A stretch of DNA of 36,044 nucleotides from Gallionella sp. (GTDB lineage Bacteria > Pseudomonadota > Gammaproteobacteria > Burkholderiales > Gallionellaceae), in contig JAUYJO010000232.1 in assembly GCA_030700315.1 (NCBI GenBank), positions 1 through 36,044 on the forward strand. The letters run 5' to 3'. Below are positions 34,434 to 36,044 of the stretch, piece by piece. Position numbers and translations under genes: made by a program. Every line of letters begins with the position of its first letter. Position 1 is the first letter of the stretch. The notes below the pieces were generated by a model. It had not been told where the DNA came from. It made no database searches and saw only the letters and a program-made list of their open reading frames with translations.

Positions 34434-36044
34434 ATGAAACGCATGCTATTCAATGCGACGCAGCCGGAAGAACTCCGCGTCGCCATTGTTGACGGTCAGA
34501 AACTCATCGACCTCGACATTGAAACTGCCGGCAAGGAACAACGCAAGAGCAACATCTACAAGGCCGTCATCACCCGCCTCGAACCCAGCCTCGAAGCCTG
34601 CTTCGTCGAATACGGCGGCAACCGCCACGGCTTTCTGCCGTTCAAGGAAGTCGCCCCCCAGTTTTACCAACCCGGCTGCGGCAGCCGCCCTTCAATCAAG
34701 GAAGCCCTGCGCGAAGGCCAGGAATTGCTGGTGCAGGTGGAAAAAGACGAGCGCGGCAACAAGGGCGCAGCACTGACCACCTACATCAGCCTGGCCGGGC
34801 GCTATATCGTGCTGATGCCGAACAACCCGAGCGGCGGCGGCGTATCGCGCCGCATCGAGGGCGAAGAGCGCGACGAGTTGCGCGAAGTACTGGCGAATGT
34901 CGAAGTGCCGCAAGGCATGAGCATCATCGCGCGCACCGCCGGCATCGGGCGCAACCAGGAAGAATTGCAATGGGATCTGGACTACCTCAAGCAACTATGG
35001 GATGCGATTGAAGAAGCGGCAAAAGCCGAAAAAGCTCCCTCCTTGATTTACCTGGAAAGCAGCCTGGTGGTGCGCGCCATCCGCGACTACTTCAACCCGG
35101 AAATCGGCGAAATCCTGATCGACACCGAAGATGTCTACCAGCAGGCTCTGGCGTTCATGAGCACGGTCATGCCGAACAACGTGGGCCGCATCAAGCGCTA
35201 TATCGACGACGTGCCACTGTTTTCGCGCTTCCAGATCGAACACCAGATCGAATCCGCCCATGCCCGCGAAGTGCGCCTGCCGTCCGGCGGTGCCATCGTG
35301 ATCGACCATACCGAAGCCCTGACCTCCATCGACATCAACTCGGCGCGCTCCACCAAGGGCTCGGACATCGAGGCCACCGCGCTCAACACCAACCTCGAAG
35401 CGGCGGAAGAAATCGCCCGGCAGTTGCGCTTGCGCGACCTGGGCGGGCTGATCGTGATCGACTTCATCGACATGGAAAGCAGCCGCAACCAACGCGACGT
35501 GGAGAACCGGCTGCGCGACTCGCTGCACTACGACCGGGCGCGCGTGCAGACCGCCAAGATCTCGCGCTTCGGGCTGCTGGAGCTGTCGCGCCAGCGTTTG
35601 CAGCCCAGCCTGGGCGAGAGCAACTACATCTCCTGCCCGCGTTGCAGCGGCATCGGCCACATCCGCGGCATCGAGTCCTCCGCGCTGCACATCCTGCGCA
35701 TCATCCAGGAAGAAGCGATGAAGGAAAGCAGCGCGGCGATCCACGTGCAAGTGCCGGTGGATGTCGCCACCTTCCTGCTCAACGAAAAACGTTCAGATAT
35801 TCATCGCATCGAATCGCGCCTTAAAGTAGCGATTATGCTGATCCCGAACCCGCACCTGGAAACGCCCAATTACAGCATCAGCCGCCTGCGCCAGGACGAC
35901 CTGACCGGCGAAGTGTTGCAGGCCAGCTACAAGCTGGTGGAAAAACCGGCTGAAGAAAAACCGTTGACCACCGCGCAGGAACAGCAAAAAGCCACGCGCG
36001 CGCAAGCCGTGGTACAGGGCATCACACCGGCGCAACCCGCGCCG
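34434..36044 (+). CDS. rne: Ribonuclease E, N-terminal part (gene runs off window)
   Basis: RNase E starts most mRNA decay and processes rRNA and tRNA. The 537 codons in view cover the S1 domain, 5' sensor and catalytic domain with Asp300 (SIDINSAR) and Asp343 ([10 protein letters not shown]), and the Zn-link CPRCSGIG (Cys401, Cys404) that joins two protomers. Start ATG at 34434 has GGGAGG 8 nt before it. The catalytic part ends and a divergent Lys/Ala-rich tail begins near 35930. The C-terminal scaffold lies beyond the window. It is divergent from rluC. Confidence 0.97.
   Translation, partial: MKRMLFNATQPEELRVAIVDGQKLIDLDIETAGKEQRKSNIYKAVITRLEPSLEACFVEYGGNRHGFLPFKEVAPQFYQPGCGSRPSIKEALREGQELLVQVEKDERGNKGAALTTYISLAGRYIVLMPNNPSGGGVSRRIEGEERDELREVLANVEVPQGMSIIARTAGIGRNQEELQWDLDYLKQLWDAIEEAAKAEKAPSLIYLESSLVVRAIRDYFNPEIGEILIDTEDVYQQALAFMSTVMPNNVGRIKRYIDDVPLFSRFQIEHQIESAHAREVRLPSGGAIVIDHTEALTSIDINSARSTKGSDIEATALNTNLEAAEEIARQLRLRDLGGLIVIDFIDMESSRNQRDVENRLRDSLHYDRARVQTAKISRFGLLELSRQRLQPSLGESNYISCPRCSGIGHIRGIESSALHILRIIQEEAMKESSAAIHVQVPVDVATFLLNEKRSDIHRIESRLKVAIMLIPNPHLETPNYSISRLRQDDLTGEVLQASYKLVEKPAEEKPLTTAQEQQKATRAQAVVQGITPAQPAP

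Overview
The window looks like chromosome from a betaproteobacterium, most likely of the Nitrosomonadales/Gallionellaceae kind. This is inferred from the acpP-fabF-pabC-mltG order, the rluC/HAD phosphatase/sppA group divergent from rne, the fimU-pilV-pilW-pilX-pilY1 pilus operon, and the many short palindromic repeats. I recognise no single species, and see no tRNA, rRNA, CRISPR array, transposase or phage gene.

Layout: 1-889 has no gene and holds two repeat structures. 890-5022 carries uvrB and a lipoprotein S9 peptidase. 5100-6882 is a toxin-antitoxin islet: a DUF4258/YgiT-type zinc finger pair, a frameshifted HigA-like regulator and a PIN/CopG-like pair. 6969-10565 is a partial fatty-acid/folate operon (acpP-fabF-pabC-mltG) cut on both sides. 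10837-12413 holds two more modules (TacAT and VapBC). 12687-20448 is a six-gene type IV pilus operon with a 1554-residue PilY1. 21212-21804 is hicAB, between two copies of the 3' end of a neighbouring response regulator gene. 22076-24204 is a two-component pair (MASE1 histidine kinase and ANTAR response regulator). 24817-26134 is the divergent ybbA/tesA pair. 26380-28572 is a DUF255 thioredoxin-like protein. 28564-33955 holds sppA, a HAD phosphatase, rlmM, an RhlE-type helicase and rluC. 34434 to the end is the 5' part of rne.

The pilus genes on the minus strand form a translationally coupled unit with several 4-nt ATGA overlaps. The kinase and ANTAR regulator are coupled the same way. The toxin-antitoxin modules sit at the junctions of otherwise conserved operons, which suggests those junctions tolerate insertion and rearrangement.

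The most unusual feature is a family of composite palindromic repeats of roughly 40 to 250 bp. They occur between genes, supply the stop codons of ybbA and rluC, lie over the mltG start, and in one case are inserted in frame inside a coding sequence (the DUF255 gene), adding about 46 residues. Two copies of one hairpin differ by paired changes in both arms, so the fold seems to be kept. A second, unrelated palindrome makes an N-terminal extension of RlmM. This resembles Rickettsia palindromic elements, but in a free-living-type betaproteobacterium.
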